Assembly: GCF_014656545.1 (NCBI RefSeq)
Contig: NZ_BNDS01000013.1
Coordinates: 19,388-83,387 of the forward strand
DNA: 64,000 bases
From: Neobacillus kokaensis
GTDB lineage: Bacteria > Bacillota > Bacilli > Bacillales > Cytobacillaceae
Direction: 5' to 3'
The stretch's first letter is position 1, and each line of letters begins with the position of its first letter. Below the pieces are notes generated by a model. That model saw only the letters and a list, made by a program, of their open reading frames with translations, was not told the origin of the DNA and made no database searches. Shown here one piece after another: positions 39,244 to 48,694 of the stretch. A program made the position numbers and the translations under genes.

Positions 39244-40632
39244 CTATTTCGTCAAAATTTCTTTAATCGATTGAATAAGATGGTCGATATCCTCTTTCGT
39301 ATGAACCTCGGTTACACAAAATAATGCTGATTGTCCAAACTCATGGAACTCTTCTGAAAGATCTTTTCCACCAAAAATTTTCTTCTCCAGCAATTTTTCA
39401 TTGATTTCTTTAACCGTTAATCCAGTTTGATTGAAATCAACAATAAACTCCTTAAAGAATGGAGAATGTAAACGCGAGCCTTTAACACCTTCAATTTGAC
39501 TTAATTGCTGTGCGGCATATTGACTATTTTGCATAATCGTTTGACCAACTTCCTGCATGCCCTCTGGTCCTAGCAGTGCTAAATAAACCCCTGCTGTAAT
39601 TCCCCATAAAGCTGTCTGCGTACCAACCGATTCTTTTCCTTTTTCCCGTAAGGCAAATGATGTTCGGTCATAGAAGACATCCCCAAATCCGTATTCTCCT
39701 TCTTTTACAGTAGGAACAATTCCAAACAGGCGGGAAGGGTACTCTTGAACGAATTCAACCTCATCACGTGTTGCGATAAAGCCAGCCTGGCCGCCGCTGA
39801 AATTCATATGCATTCCTAATGGCTGCAAGTCGCCGCAGACAATATCTGCACCATACTGACTAGGAGGAGCAATAACTCCTAGAGAAATAGGATCCACACC
39901 GACTACAAGCAGAGAATCATTTTCCTTTACTAACTTGGAAATCTCAGGTCCCTGTACTTCAATAAACCCAAGGTAGGATGGATTTTCAAAATAAACAGCG
40001 GCTACATCTTCTGTTAATTTTGCTTGTAAATCTGTTAAATCCATCGCGCCAGTTTCCGTATTAAATTCAACAAATTCAAATTGCAGCTCAGGTGTACCGT
40101 AATTGATGATAATCTTACTGCGTTCTGGTGCAACCGTATTGGCAAGAAGGATTTTCTTACGTCCTGTAATACGTGCTGCCATCCGTACGGATGTTGATGC
40201 GGCTTGTCCCCAATCAAATGTCGGTACATTGACAACATCCATATCTACTAACTCAGCTACTAAACTCTGATACTCGAAAAGTGCCTGAAAACGACCGTGA
40301 TCTTCATACGGTTCGCCGGCATATGCCGTTAAAAATTCAGAACGCTGATTAACTTCGTCGCACACTGCAGGAATAAAATGCTGCCAGCATCCTGCTCCAA
40401 GGAAATTTACATATTCCTTTGTGCTGGTGTTTTTATTCAAAATCCCTTCAATATGGCGTCTAAGCTCATACTCAGTCAGCGCCGGAGGAATATTCATTTC
40501 CTCTTTAAGCTTTAATTCATCAGGTATGCAAGAATATAACTCCATAATGGACTCCGCACCGATTACCTTTAACATCTCAGCCTGTACTTCAGGGACCATA
40601 TTCGGTATATAAGGATGTACCTTTTGTGACAT
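39244..40632 (-). CDS. GcvPA-like PLP-fold protein (glycine dehydrogenase subunit 1 paralogue)
   Basis: 462 residues. The N-terminus follows GcvPA well (YIPNMVPEVQAEMLKVIGAE, SIMELYSCIPDELKL, NFLGAGCWQHFIPAV), and the usual GADIVCGDLQPLG stretch is present near 245. The region corresponding to the conserved QAREQHIRREKATSN of GcvPA reads YDRTSFALREKGKESVGTQ, so an otherwise strict segment has changed. As in split P-proteins it should pair with the GcvPB-like product. It is the first gene after the 21-bp array at 40690-40786 and probably heads the importer-lacZ operon. Confidence 0.75.
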   Translation of the reverse strand: MSQKVHPYIPNMVPEVQAEMLKVIGAESIMELYSCIPDELKLKEEMNIPPALTEYELRRHIEGILNKNTSTKEYVNFLGAGCWQHFIPAVCDEVNQRSEFLTAYAGEPYEDHGRFQALFEYQSLVAELVDMDVVNVPTFDWGQAASTSVRMAARITGRKKILLANTVAPERSKIIINYGTPELQFEFVEFNTETGAMDLTDLQAKLTEDVAAVYFENPSYLGFIEVQGPEISKLVKENDSLLVVGVDPISLGVIAPPSQYGADIVCGDLQPLGMHMNFSGGQAGFIATRDEVEFVQEYPSRLFGIVPTVKEGEYGFGDVFYDRTSFALREKGKESVGTQTALWGITAGVYLALLGPEGMQEVGQTIMQNSQYAAQQLSQIEGVKGSRLHSPFFKEFIVDFNQTGLTVKEINEKLLEKKIFGGKDLSEEFHEFGQSALFCVTEVHTKEDIDHLIQSIKEILTK

Positions 40633-40687
40633 ATAAATATCCTCCTTGTTATGATTAATTTTGGTTCTTATGAAAAAGACGAACAGT

Positions 40688-40790
40688 ACATTTTATCCGC
40701 GAAATTTTGGACGATATCCGCGATTTTGTGTAATTTATCCGCGAATTGAAGAGAATTATCCGCGAATATCAACCATTTATCCGCGAATCA
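40688..40790. repeat. 21-bp-period tandem array 3 (core TTATCCGCGAA)
   Basis: Five copies of TTATCCGCGAA with TATCC at 40694, 40715, 40736, 40757 and 40778, every interval exactly 21. Spacer bases are not conserved. It occupies most of the gap between the SDR stop (40796) and the GcvPA-like start (40632). Confidence 0.9.
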
Positions 40791-40795
40791 ATAAA

Positions 40796-41575
40796 CTATG
40801 CCAATCCCCCGCCATCAACGATTAAATCTGTGCCAGTAATCCATGATGACAAGTCACTCGCTAAGAATAATACACCCTTGGCAATATCCCTTGGTGTTCC
40901 TAGTCTTTCTAACGGGCGGCCTTTTGCAGATGATACTAGGAAAGCATCTTCTTGTAGGTTTAATTGCTTCGCTTCACTTCTTAATAGCGGTGTGTCAGTA
41001 TCACCAGGACAAATACAGTTTACTCGGATGTTTTGCGGGCCATGGTCAATTGCCATTGCTTTCGTTAAATTTACAACTCCTGCTTTTGCAGCACAGTAGG
41101 CAGCAGCCTGGTCTCCCCCTTTTAACCCCCATCCAGAACCGGTATTGATAATACTTCCACCGCCGCCTTTTGCCATTAGCGGAATTAAATATTTTGATAG
41201 AAGATAAACTCCTTTTAACGAAACATCGATGACTAGATTCCAATCAGATTCTTCTAAATCGACAACTGTTTTTCTTCTAATCACACCTGCGTTATTAAAC
41301 AGCACATCAACAGTACCGTAATTTGCTTCCATATGATCTTTTACTTTGCCGCAGTCATCGGCATCTGTGACATCACAGCGGACAAACTCTGCCTTATATC
41401 CTTGCTCGCGAAGGTCTGCAGCGGCTTTATGTCCATTCTCTTCATTAATATCTAATAGAATAACTTTAGAACCAACTTCAGCTAACAACGTTCCGGTCGC
41501 CAAACCGATTCCGGAAGCGCCTCCTGTTACCACACAAACTTTATTCTCTAAACCGAAATAATCTTGTAAAACCAT
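40796..41575 (-). CDS. Short-chain dehydrogenase/reductase
   Basis: 259 residues, classical SDR: cofactor motif TGGASGIGLATG (about 17-28), NNAG (about 91-94), catalytic Ser in INTGSGWG and YxxxK in YCAAKAG (about 158-164). Asp at the end of the second strand (VILLDINEE) points to NAD(H). It probably oxidises or reduces a sugar or its derivative, given neighbours 11 bases upstream (glycosidase) and the sugar importers. The exact substrate is unknown. Confidence 0.88.
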   Translation of the reverse strand: MVLQDYFGLENKVCVVTGGASGIGLATGTLLAEVGSKVILLDINEENGHKAAADLREQGYKAEFVRCDVTDADDCGKVKDHMEANYGTVDVLFNNAGVIRRKTVVDLEESDWNLVIDVSLKGVYLLSKYLIPLMAKGGGGSIINTGSGWGLKGGDQAAAYCAAKAGVVNLTKAMAIDHGPQNIRVNCICPGDTDTPLLRSEAKQLNLQEDAFLVSSAKGRPLERLGTPRDIAKGVLFLASDLSSWITGTDLIVDGGGLA

Positions 41576-41586
41576 CCTAATTCCTC

Positions 41587-43299
41587 CTATTTATTTATGG
41601 TTTTCCCGTCTTTTTTTTCTGTCAATAGATGACCCAACATTAAAAACACGCTTGAAGTCCATGTAAAGGCGGGGTCACGCAAGCCCTTACCGGTAAGGGC
41701 ATTAAAGTTTTCGGCCATACCGGATGTATTAGCCATTGCACAAAACTTGCGGGCAATCTCTAAAGCCAGATCCTCTTCACCGGAGGACAGCAGCCCGTCG
41801 ACAATCAGCATTGTGGTTGGCGCCCAAATCGGCCCGCGCCAATAGCCATCCTCTTTATAAAACGAGCTTGAAGGCAATTCTGTTGCAAGACCATACTCCG
41901 TTAAAAAGCCTTTCTTCTTAATACCAGCAACCAGTTTTTCAAGAATCTCTGCCGGTAGTCTTTTTCCAAGAATAACGGGAATATAGACAACAAGACTGTC
42001 TGCATCGATCACTTCATGGCTGCCTGATTTCTTCGCCGTAAACTTCTCTCCATTCCAGAAATGATTTATCATTCTTGTTAATAGGTCCCGAGATTCCTCC
42101 ATCCACATGTCAGCCTCATCTTCTCGGCCTAGTTTCGCTGCGATTTCAGCCAATACTTCCATCTGCAGTACTAGGAACGAGGATAAATCCGGGCTTTCCA
42201 CGGGAGTACCCTTATGAAAAATCGTGCTGTTATCCCATCCGCTGTCATTCCCGTGATTATATTGTGGAATTCCGTCCAGGTCATCATCCTGATAGGTTAA
42301 CCACCACTTCGTCCATTTTTGCAACGGTTCATAAACCTCTTCCAGTTTTTCCGTCGACACATAGCCGCTTTGTCCCCACATCCGCCTCAACGTCCAGCCA
42401 TGGATAGGCGGCTTTGTGAAATTCCACAATGCAAACCGATTATTAACGAAATCCGGAAGCATGCCGGATGTATCCTGCAGATCGAAAAAGATCATAAACT
42501 GATCCCAGGCCAATTCAGGGGAATTTTTCGCTAACGCCATAGCGTTAAAGCAATGGTCCCAGCTCCAAATATTTGTCATCCAGTTTTTGGACATATACAT
42601 AGCCGGACGCGGCAGAATTCCTTCCGGAGGAACAACACAAGACCAGGTAATGTAAGCCGCAAGATTTTTCCCCTGACTATATTCTTCAGGTGTCTCAAGC
42701 GTTTTTTCGTACCAAGCTTGAAACTCTTCAGCAACCCGCGTCCGCCCCTCCTCAAATGAAGGATAAGAACGCGGCTGATAAACGGTTGTAAATTCTTCTA
42801 TTACACATTCCATCTCATCTTCGGAATCTGCAGGTAACAGGTCCGCGATAATTTTTTCACAGTGCTGCTCGATAAACGGAGCATCCATGACAATCCGCCC
42901 TTTGAGCGTGGTGAGCATATAACGCATTTCCTGCATCGAATGATTGACTTCCCAACGATTTTCCTCCAACTTAACCGCATAATCATACGCTCCGGTAATT
43001 CCCGTCAGTCTTACCCCAACTCGATGACATCTGATCTGCAGGACCCTGCCTTCTGTTATACAAAACTCTGCAAAGCCTTCACCGCTTTCAAGCCGAAGAA
43101 CGCTGGGCTCAAGCACCGGCTTATAAGATAGCGTCTGTCCCTGCCAAATCAGATCAAGCCGGAATACTTCGCCAAAATCATCGTCGCCATTGCGGATGTT
43201 GCGGAGGTAAAGCGGCCCGCCTGCCCCTTCCTGATGGCTGGGTGAGATTGTGATAAACGAGCCGTAACGGCTAAACGGGATTTGTCGTATATCAAACAT
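41587..43299 (-). CDS. Glycoside hydrolase with (alpha/alpha)6 barrel (GH63/GH37-like)
   Basis: 570 residues. N-terminal beta-sandwich (about 1-190), then an (alpha/alpha)6 catalytic barrel with motifs NIWSWDHCFNAMALA (near 247), WTLRRMWGQSGY, IPQYNHGNDSGWDNST (near 345; D likely catalytic) and YWRGPIWAPTTMLI (near 480). This is the MGH1/trehalase-like clan, acting on alpha-glucosides, mannosylglycerate or similar. No signal peptide, so it works on imported sugar. It sits between the MFS and SDR genes and is probably co-transcribed with both. Confidence 0.82.
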   Translation of the reverse strand: MFDIRQIPFSRYGSFITISPSHQEGAGGPLYLRNIRNGDDDFGEVFRLDLIWQGQTLSYKPVLEPSVLRLESGEGFAEFCITEGRVLQIRCHRVGVRLTGITGAYDYAVKLEENRWEVNHSMQEMRYMLTTLKGRIVMDAPFIEQHCEKIIADLLPADSEDEMECVIEEFTTVYQPRSYPSFEEGRTRVAEEFQAWYEKTLETPEEYSQGKNLAAYITWSCVVPPEGILPRPAMYMSKNWMTNIWSWDHCFNAMALAKNSPELAWDQFMIFFDLQDTSGMLPDFVNNRFALWNFTKPPIHGWTLRRMWGQSGYVSTEKLEEVYEPLQKWTKWWLTYQDDDLDGIPQYNHGNDSGWDNSTIFHKGTPVESPDLSSFLVLQMEVLAEIAAKLGREDEADMWMEESRDLLTRMINHFWNGEKFTAKKSGSHEVIDADSLVVYIPVILGKRLPAEILEKLVAGIKKKGFLTEYGLATELPSSSFYKEDGYWRGPIWAPTTMLIVDGLLSSGEEDLALEIARKFCAMANTSGMAENFNALTGKGLRDPAFTWTSSVFLMLGHLLTEKKDGKTINK

Positions 43300-43323
43300 A
43301 AGTCCACCTCTTATTCAGTAATT

Positions 43324-44589
43324 CTATACTTCATTTGTAATTTGTTTCTGACCGTCAGAATAAACATCTCTATTCGTTTTAAAATATTTCGGTATAATCA
43401 CCCGGAGAAAATAAAAATAACCTGCAAGTAAAAATAGGCCTGTCAATAAAAACGGGAGCGTGTAATTTTTTTCAGCTATAATACCGCCAATCCCAAAGGC
43501 GACTAAGGCGGAACCAATACTGCGAAAAACAACGCTCATCCCCGCATACAAATCCCGTTCTTCATCTTTAAACGATGACATAGAAAGGCTGTCGGTCAAA
43601 TTTGTCAGCATCGTAAAACTTCCGCCCCTCATAACAAGCAGAGCTGAAAAAAAATAGGCAGGAATGTTCAAAAATAAAATAAAGCAGAAAATTATATTAA
43701 CCAGGTAAATATAGAAAAAAGTTTTATTCATCCCAAGCTTTTCAATTAAAAATGGAGAAAAAACAGAACCAATAAACAACGCAAAACCATTTAGTGCTAA
43801 TAAGATCGAGACAGCCTCGTTTGAAAAATCAAATCGAAATTTTACGATTAGGTTTAGATACGGCTGCAGGCAGGAAACAGCACCTCCAGTTAGAAACGCA
43901 AAGACTGAAAATAACAGTAGTTTTTTCCAAAGGTCTCGTGAAGGTTTTTTCATGACAGCAGAAATATTCTTTTCAACATTCCGTTGAATTGGTGCAGTTT
44001 CTTCTCTCTGTTCAGTTGGAAGAAGTAAAGCCCTCGCACACACTAACAGGATAAATACTATAGATGTGACTAATAATGTATTCTGGTATCCCCTTCCGGA
44101 AGAATCAAACAACTTTGGGAGATAGCCAGCAAGTAACATTCCTACACCTGTAAAAGCTGTAAATACAGCAAACATAAAACTATATGCTTGAGTTTCCTCT
44201 CTTTTTGAATGACTATAATAGAACAGCAGCTGAATTTCAGTTGTTTCAACCAGCGTGAAACCGATAGAAACGATGATTTGGGCCAAAAAAAATAACATAA
44301 AGCTTTCAGATACCGCAAAAACCATACACCCTAGAGCAACACTCCCGATACCTGTTACCAAAAGCTTTTTCCTGCCTATTTTTTTAGCAAGGATCCCTAC
44401 TGTTATTGCAAGGATCCCCTTAACTAAAATTCCCGATGAAGTAATAAAACCAATCTGTTTTTCAGAAATACCCAATTCATATAGGTGAAGATTTAGGATG
44501 AATGTAAACATTCCGATACTTAGCCCGTACAGTGATTCTGTAGCCAAAAACCGTTTAACACCGGGCGATAAGGATAAAGTTTGTAACAT
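43324..44589 (-). CDS. MFS transporter
   Basis: About 421 residues with 12 membrane segments and the loop motif GILAKKIGRKKLLVTG (about 60-75), plus a central cytoplasmic loop near 200. Major facilitator family; substrate unknown, perhaps a sugar or an end product of the pathway. ATG 44589 is preferred to the TTG at 44598 because GGAAGG lies 9 bases before it. Twenty-four bases separate it from the glycosidase gene. Confidence 0.85.
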   Translation of the reverse strand: MLQTLSLSPGVKRFLATESLYGLSIGMFTFILNLHLYELGISEKQIGFITSSGILVKGILAITVGILAKKIGRKKLLVTGIGSVALGCMVFAVSESFMLFFLAQIIVSIGFTLVETTEIQLLFYYSHSKREETQAYSFMFAVFTAFTGVGMLLAGYLPKLFDSSGRGYQNTLLVTSIVFILLVCARALLLPTEQREETAPIQRNVEKNISAVMKKPSRDLWKKLLLFSVFAFLTGGAVSCLQPYLNLIVKFRFDFSNEAVSILLALNGFALFIGSVFSPFLIEKLGMNKTFFYIYLVNIIFCFILFLNIPAYFFSALLVMRGGSFTMLTNLTDSLSMSSFKDEERDLYAGMSVVFRSIGSALVAFGIGGIIAEKNYTLPFLLTGLFLLAGYFYFLRVIIPKYFKTNRDVYSDGQKQITNEV

Positions 44590-44678
44590 GAATGTCAACC
44601 TTCCAACTAAACTTGCTGGCCAGACAGGAGTCCACCTTCAGATCAGCTTTGTCATTTCAGCCAAATAATTCGATAAAT

Positions 44679-45509
44679 CTACCCTTTTACCCCACTCTTC
44701 GAAACGTCTTCCATAATGTAGCGCTGAGCAACAAAGAAGAGAACAAGCGGCGGCAGACAGATTAGGAAGGTGATGGCCATAATTCCTTCCATATCGACTC
44801 CAAACATCCCTTTAAACTGCGCTAAACCAAGTGTAAGGGTATATTTGCTTTGATCATTTAAAAATACCAGCGGTCCTAAATAATCATTCCAACAGCTCAA
44901 AAAGCTAAATACTGTTACAAGAATTAACGGAGGCTTCATCAGCGGAAGGTAAATTTTATAAAAGATCTGAAAGGCGTTGGCCCCGTCTATTCTTGCTGCT
45001 TCATCCAGTTCCTTAGGGATTCCCATAATGAACTGACGAAGCAAAAAGATGAAAAATGGTCCCCCGAACCAGGCCGGGACAATCAGCGGTTTTAAAGTGT
45101 TGATCCAGCCAAGGAAATTAAATTCCATATATAACGGAATCATCGTTACCTCCCAAGGAATCATCATTGTTGCAAGAAGCACAACAAATAGGAAATCCCT
45201 TCCCTTGAACGTAAATCTTGCAAACCCGTAAGCTACTAACGAAGAAGATACCACCTGCCCCAAAGTTGCCAGAACTGTTACAGTCACTGAATTCATTAGA
45301 AATTGTGTAAATGGCTGTGAAATCCAGGCATTCTTGAAGTTTTCAAAATGAAAGACGGACGGAATCCATTTTGGCGGAAACTGATACAGCTCATCGGGCC
45401 CTTTTAATGATGTTGTTACCATCCAAAATAACGGTGCTAAAAATAACAATGAAAAAAGGATTAAAAGGGCATATATAAAGGTCTTATGAACCCTGCTTTT
45501 CGTTTTCAT
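44679..45509 (-). CDS. Sugar ABC permease, MalG type (importer 2)
   Basis: 276 residues, six membrane segments, EAA loop DEAARIDGANAFQIFYKIYLP (quoted in part as DEAARIDGANAFQIF). ATG 45509 has GAGGAG 7 bases before it; the ORF's first ATG at 45530 does not. CUT1 family, paired with the MalF-type gene 34 bases upstream. Confidence 0.9.
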   Translation of the reverse strand: MKTKSRVHKTFIYALLILFSLLFLAPLFWMVTTSLKGPDELYQFPPKWIPSVFHFENFKNAWISQPFTQFLMNSVTVTVLATLGQVVSSSLVAYGFARFTFKGRDFLFVVLLATMMIPWEVTMIPLYMEFNFLGWINTLKPLIVPAWFGGPFFIFLLRQFIMGIPKELDEAARIDGANAFQIFYKIYLPLMKPPLILVTVFSFLSCWNDYLGPLVFLNDQSKYTLTLGLAQFKGMFGVDMEGIMAITFLICLPPLVLFFVAQRYIMEDVSKSGVKG

Positions 45510-45543
45510 CGTACAACTCCTCGTATCCATAGATTGTATGAAT

Positions 45544-46488
45544 CTATTTTTTCTTCTTCACTTCTCCTTCGTAGTACACCCAGGCCGACGAGGATTTAAA
45601 CACTAATAACGATAATCCTAAAACAATCAAAAACATAAACCAGGCATTAGCTGATGAATAGCCCATTTTAAAATATTTAAAGGCATTTTCGTATACGTAC
45701 ATCGCATAAAAATAGGTTGAGTTCAGCGGTCCGCCCCCAGTTAACAAAAGGGCCAGCGTCAATTGCTGAAATGCGGAAATAATTGTTGTAATTAAATTAA
45801 ACAGAATTGTTGGTGTAAGGAGCGGCATTGTGATTTTAAAAAACTGGGTCACCTTATTAGCTCCGTCAATCGAAGCCGCTTCATACATTTCTTTTGAAAT
45901 TCCTTTTAATCCGGCCAAAAAGATGAGCATCATTTGTCCTTGGCCCCATAGGCTGGCAATAACCATAGCAACCAGCGCCCAGCTCATATCGTTTAGCCAG
46001 TCAGGACCCTGGATGCCGGCTAAAGATAGGAAATAGTTAAGAATACCGTATTCCCCGTTAAACACCCAGGCCCAGATCATGGCGAGTGCAACGCCGGAAA
46101 TGACAGATGGAAGATAGAAAAATGTTCGAAAAAATGAATGTCCCTTTACATTTTGATTCAATAGCAGAGCTAATACTAAAGCGGTAATGATGTTTAACGG
46201 AACGAAAAAGGCCGCAAATTTTACTGTTACCCACAAAGATTTCCAAAATAACGGGTCGTCCGTAAACATCGTTTTATAATTGGCAATTCCAACAAATTTC
46301 GCCTCACCCACAACAGGCCAATCAAAAAAACTAATCACGAGCGAAAATAATAGAGGTCCCAGCGTAAAGGCTAAAAACCCGAACACCCAGGGGGATATGA
46401 AAAGAAAGGGGACAAGCTTGTCCCACTTTATTTTCTTTTTTTGATTAAACTCCATATACGGTTTACTAGAGGCATGGATAGCTTTCAT
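45544..46488 (-). CDS. Sugar ABC permease, MalF type (importer 2)
   Basis: About 314 residues with six membrane segments and an EAA loop YEAASIDGANKVTQFF (near 210). ATG 46488 follows GAGGTG and is preferred to 46497. It lies 25 bases after the binding-protein gene. As with importer 1 there is no ATPase in the cluster. Confidence 0.9.
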   Translation of the reverse strand: MKAIHASSKPYMEFNQKKKIKWDKLVPFLFISPWVFGFLAFTLGPLLFSLVISFFDWPVVGEAKFVGIANYKTMFTDDPLFWKSLWVTVKFAAFFVPLNIITALVLALLLNQNVKGHSFFRTFFYLPSVISGVALAMIWAWVFNGEYGILNYFLSLAGIQGPDWLNDMSWALVAMVIASLWGQGQMMLIFLAGLKGISKEMYEAASIDGANKVTQFFKITMPLLTPTILFNLITTIISAFQQLTLALLLTGGGPLNSTYFYAMYVYENAFKYFKMGYSSANAWFMFLIVLGLSLLVFKSSSAWVYYEGEVKKKK

Positions 46489-46513
46489 GATGAACACCTC
46501 ATTAAAGTTTGTC

Positions 46514-47791
46514 TTACTTCAAGTATTTGTTTGAGTCCTCTGCTGCAGTATTTAATAGTTTTTCAGCATCCTGCCCAAGCATTACGGCATTAATAGCCGC
46601 GGAGAGATTACGATTAATTTCATTCCAGTTTTTGTTCAATAGGAATGCAGGTGTGTTATCAGAACGTTCAAGCATTTTGTAGAACGGGCTTAATAGTGGA
46701 TCCTGCTCCATTTTCATTTCCTTCACGACACTGATGCGTACTGGTAAATCAGCTGTCCGCATTTTAATTGCTTCCGGAGAAGAATAGAATTTTACAAATT
46801 TATAAGCTAGGTCTTTATTTTTTGAATCCTTTGCAATCGATACGGCTGAAGAAGCAATAACCCCTTTTGCCGGTTTGGAACCAAATGACGGAACCTCAAC
46901 TGTTCCGAAGTTAATCTTGGCTTCTTTGAATCCTTCTAATGGCCAAACTCCACTTTCCCACATCGCAATTTTTCCGGCCTTGAAAATATCGTCGCCGCTT
47001 TGTTGGTTTTTACCGCCAACCAGTACCGCGCTTTTCTCTTTTAACATTTCACTTAAAACACTTATAGCTTCAATAGTTTCTTGGCTGTTCATATACCCTT
47101 TAACTTTCCTGCCATCGTCGCTAATAAAGCTGCCTCCGTTGCTCCAAACAAGCCCTTGAAGGTCATACGTATCCGGCTCAGGCACTACCCCAAAACCGTA
47201 TTGCTTTTTGCTCGGATTAGACAGCTTTTTAGTAATTTGCTTGAAATCATCCCATGTCCAGCCATCCTTTGGATAAGGAATTTTTGCCTTATCGAATAAA
47301 TCTTTGTTATAATAAACAACCCTCGTGGTAAAACCAGCTGGCATACCATAAATTTTCCCATTTAAACTTGAGTAGTTAAATAAACCTTGGTAAAAATCGT
47401 TTAAATCCAATTCTGAATCACCTTTAATATATTGATCCAGTGGTTCAAGAGATTCTACATATGCCGGGAAATTCCACATATACATAACGTCTGGAGGATT
47501 TTTTGCCCCGAAGGAAGCAGCAAGCTTCTGATCAAAACCATCACCGTATGCTTCAACTTGAACCTTTACTCCAGGATTCTGCGCCTCAAACTTTTTCGCT
47601 ATTTCCTGTTGGATTTTTAACGCTTCACCAGAATCCCATGTTGCAAAGCGGAGCGTTGTAGTCCCTTTTCCTTCTGACTTTCCATTATTGCTTGCAGCTG
47701 TGTTTTCACTTGAACTCGAGTTTGAGCATGCAGCTAAGGAAAACATGCTTATTAGTAATAAAATAAATGCTTTCATACTAATTTTCCTCAT
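46514..47791 (-). CDS. Sugar-binding lipoprotein of importer 2
   Basis: 425 residues; signal peptide with lipobox LAAC (Cys near 22), Ser/Asn-rich linker, then a solute-binding fold (TLRFATWDSGEALK, KNPPDVMYMWNFPAY). GGAGG lies 8 bases before the ATG at 47791. First gene of the importer-2 operon, controlled probably by the adjacent two-component system and by two cre-like sites. Confidence 0.9.
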   Translation of the reverse strand: MRKISMKAFILLLISMFSLAACSNSSSSENTAASNNGKSEGKGTTTLRFATWDSGEALKIQQEIAKKFEAQNPGVKVQVEAYGDGFDQKLAASFGAKNPPDVMYMWNFPAYVESLEPLDQYIKGDSELDLNDFYQGLFNYSSLNGKIYGMPAGFTTRVVYYNKDLFDKAKIPYPKDGWTWDDFKQITKKLSNPSKKQYGFGVVPEPDTYDLQGLVWSNGGSFISDDGRKVKGYMNSQETIEAISVLSEMLKEKSAVLVGGKNQQSGDDIFKAGKIAMWESGVWPLEGFKEAKINFGTVEVPSFGSKPAKGVIASSAVSIAKDSKNKDLAYKFVKFYSSPEAIKMRTADLPVRISVVKEMKMEQDPLLSPFYKMLERSDNTPAFLLNKNWNEINRNLSAAINAVMLGQDAEKLLNTAAEDSNKYLK

Positions 47792-47818
47792 TGGTAAAGC
47801 CTCCTTTTAGACTAAAAA

Positions 47819-47858
47819 TATAACCGCTTTCATTTTATCTGTTTTGAAAGCGGCTACA
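47819..47858. promoter_or_regulatory. Palindrome containing two inverted cre-like sites; also a hairpin
   Basis: CCGCTTTC (47824-47831) pairs with GAAAGCGG (47846-47853). Each arm with flanks is cre-like: TGAAAGCGGCTACA on the plus strand at 47845-47858 and TGAAAGCGGTTATA on the minus strand at 47819-47832, each one mismatch from TGWAANCGNTNWCA. It lies between the response-regulator gene end and the importer-2 start, so it could terminate the former and catabolite-repress the latter. Confidence 0.5.
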
Positions 47859-47911
47859 TACTGAAAATTATATTAAATTTGTCGTATTAATGTTTTAAGT
47901 TTTCTGTATCT

Positions 47912-48694
47912 TTAAAGAAAAGGGGTAAATTTGTTCGAATCCGTTCTCCTTTTTGTTTGACGGTACTCAGAAGGGGTTTCCCCTGTACATTTTTTAAACC
48001 ATTTACTTAAATATTTTCCATCTTGAATCCCGATTTTTTCTCCAATTTCCTGCAGGGTGAGTGAGGTTGATTCAAGCAGTTCACAAGCTGCCTCAAGCTT
48101 CAGCCTTTCTGTAAAATCCGAAAAGCTTTCTCCGACTGATTTTTTAAAAAGCGTGCTAAAATGGCTTCGGCTAAGTCCTACCTCGTAAGCAATATCGACA
48201 GACGAATGAGACTTAGAAAGATCTCTGGTAATGAGTTGTACAGCTTTCTGAATCGGCTCAGGCCAAGCACCATGACCTTCTTTTTGATTGACATGGAGGG
48301 GATTTTCAGCCTGTTTCCCCTCTATTTCCTTTGAAAATGCAGCTAAATATTCTTCAAATTCCTCGTCCTGAAAGGCAGTTTTTAAAATATAACCTGAAGC
48401 CCCAAGCTTAATCCCTTCCATGGCATATTCAAAATCCCTGTGGCAGCTTAACAGCAATATTTTCGTGTCAGGTGCTTTTTGCTTAATTTTTCTAGCCAAC
48501 TCTATTCCATTCATTTCTGGCATTACAATATCTGTAATGACAACCTCGGGAGTATGTTCAGAAAATTGCTCCCAGCCTTTCGCACCGTTGGCCGCATCTG
48601 CCACCACTTCCATATTGAACTTCTCCCAATGAATTGTGGCAATTAATCCTTTTCGAACGATATATTCATCATCTACTACTATTACTTTGATCAT
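47912..48694 (-). CDS. YesN-type response regulator with AraC DNA-binding domain
   Basis: About 260 residues: receiver domain with acidic pocket VVDDE, phospho-Asp in DIVMPEMNG (near 53) and Lys in ILKTAF; two AraC helix-turn-helix units at the C-terminus (VGLSRSHFSTLFKKSVGESFSDF and GIQDGKYLSKWFKKCTGETPSEY, quoted in parts). ATG 48694 follows AAGGAGTG. It overlaps the kinase gene by 26 bases. It likely activates importer 2 in response to an extracellular sugar. Confidence 0.9.
   Translation of the reverse strand: MIKVIVVDDEYIVRKGLIATIHWEKFNMEVVADAANGAKGWEQFSEHTPEVVITDIVMPEMNGIELARKIKQKAPDTKILLLSCHRDFEYAMEGIKLGASGYILKTAFQDEEFEEYLAAFSKEIEGKQAENPLHVNQKEGHGAWPEPIQKAVQLITRDLSKSHSSVDIAYEVGLSRSHFSTLFKKSVGESFSDFTERLKLEAACELLESTSLTLQEIGEKIGIQDGKYLSKWFKKCTGETPSEYRQTKRRTDSNKFTPFL

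Noticed and set aside
37662-40632. Housekeeping glycine cleavage system
   Set aside because: No gcvT or gcvH, altered active-site loops and a sugar-operon context make it doubtful; kept as paralogues rather than gcvPA/gcvPB.
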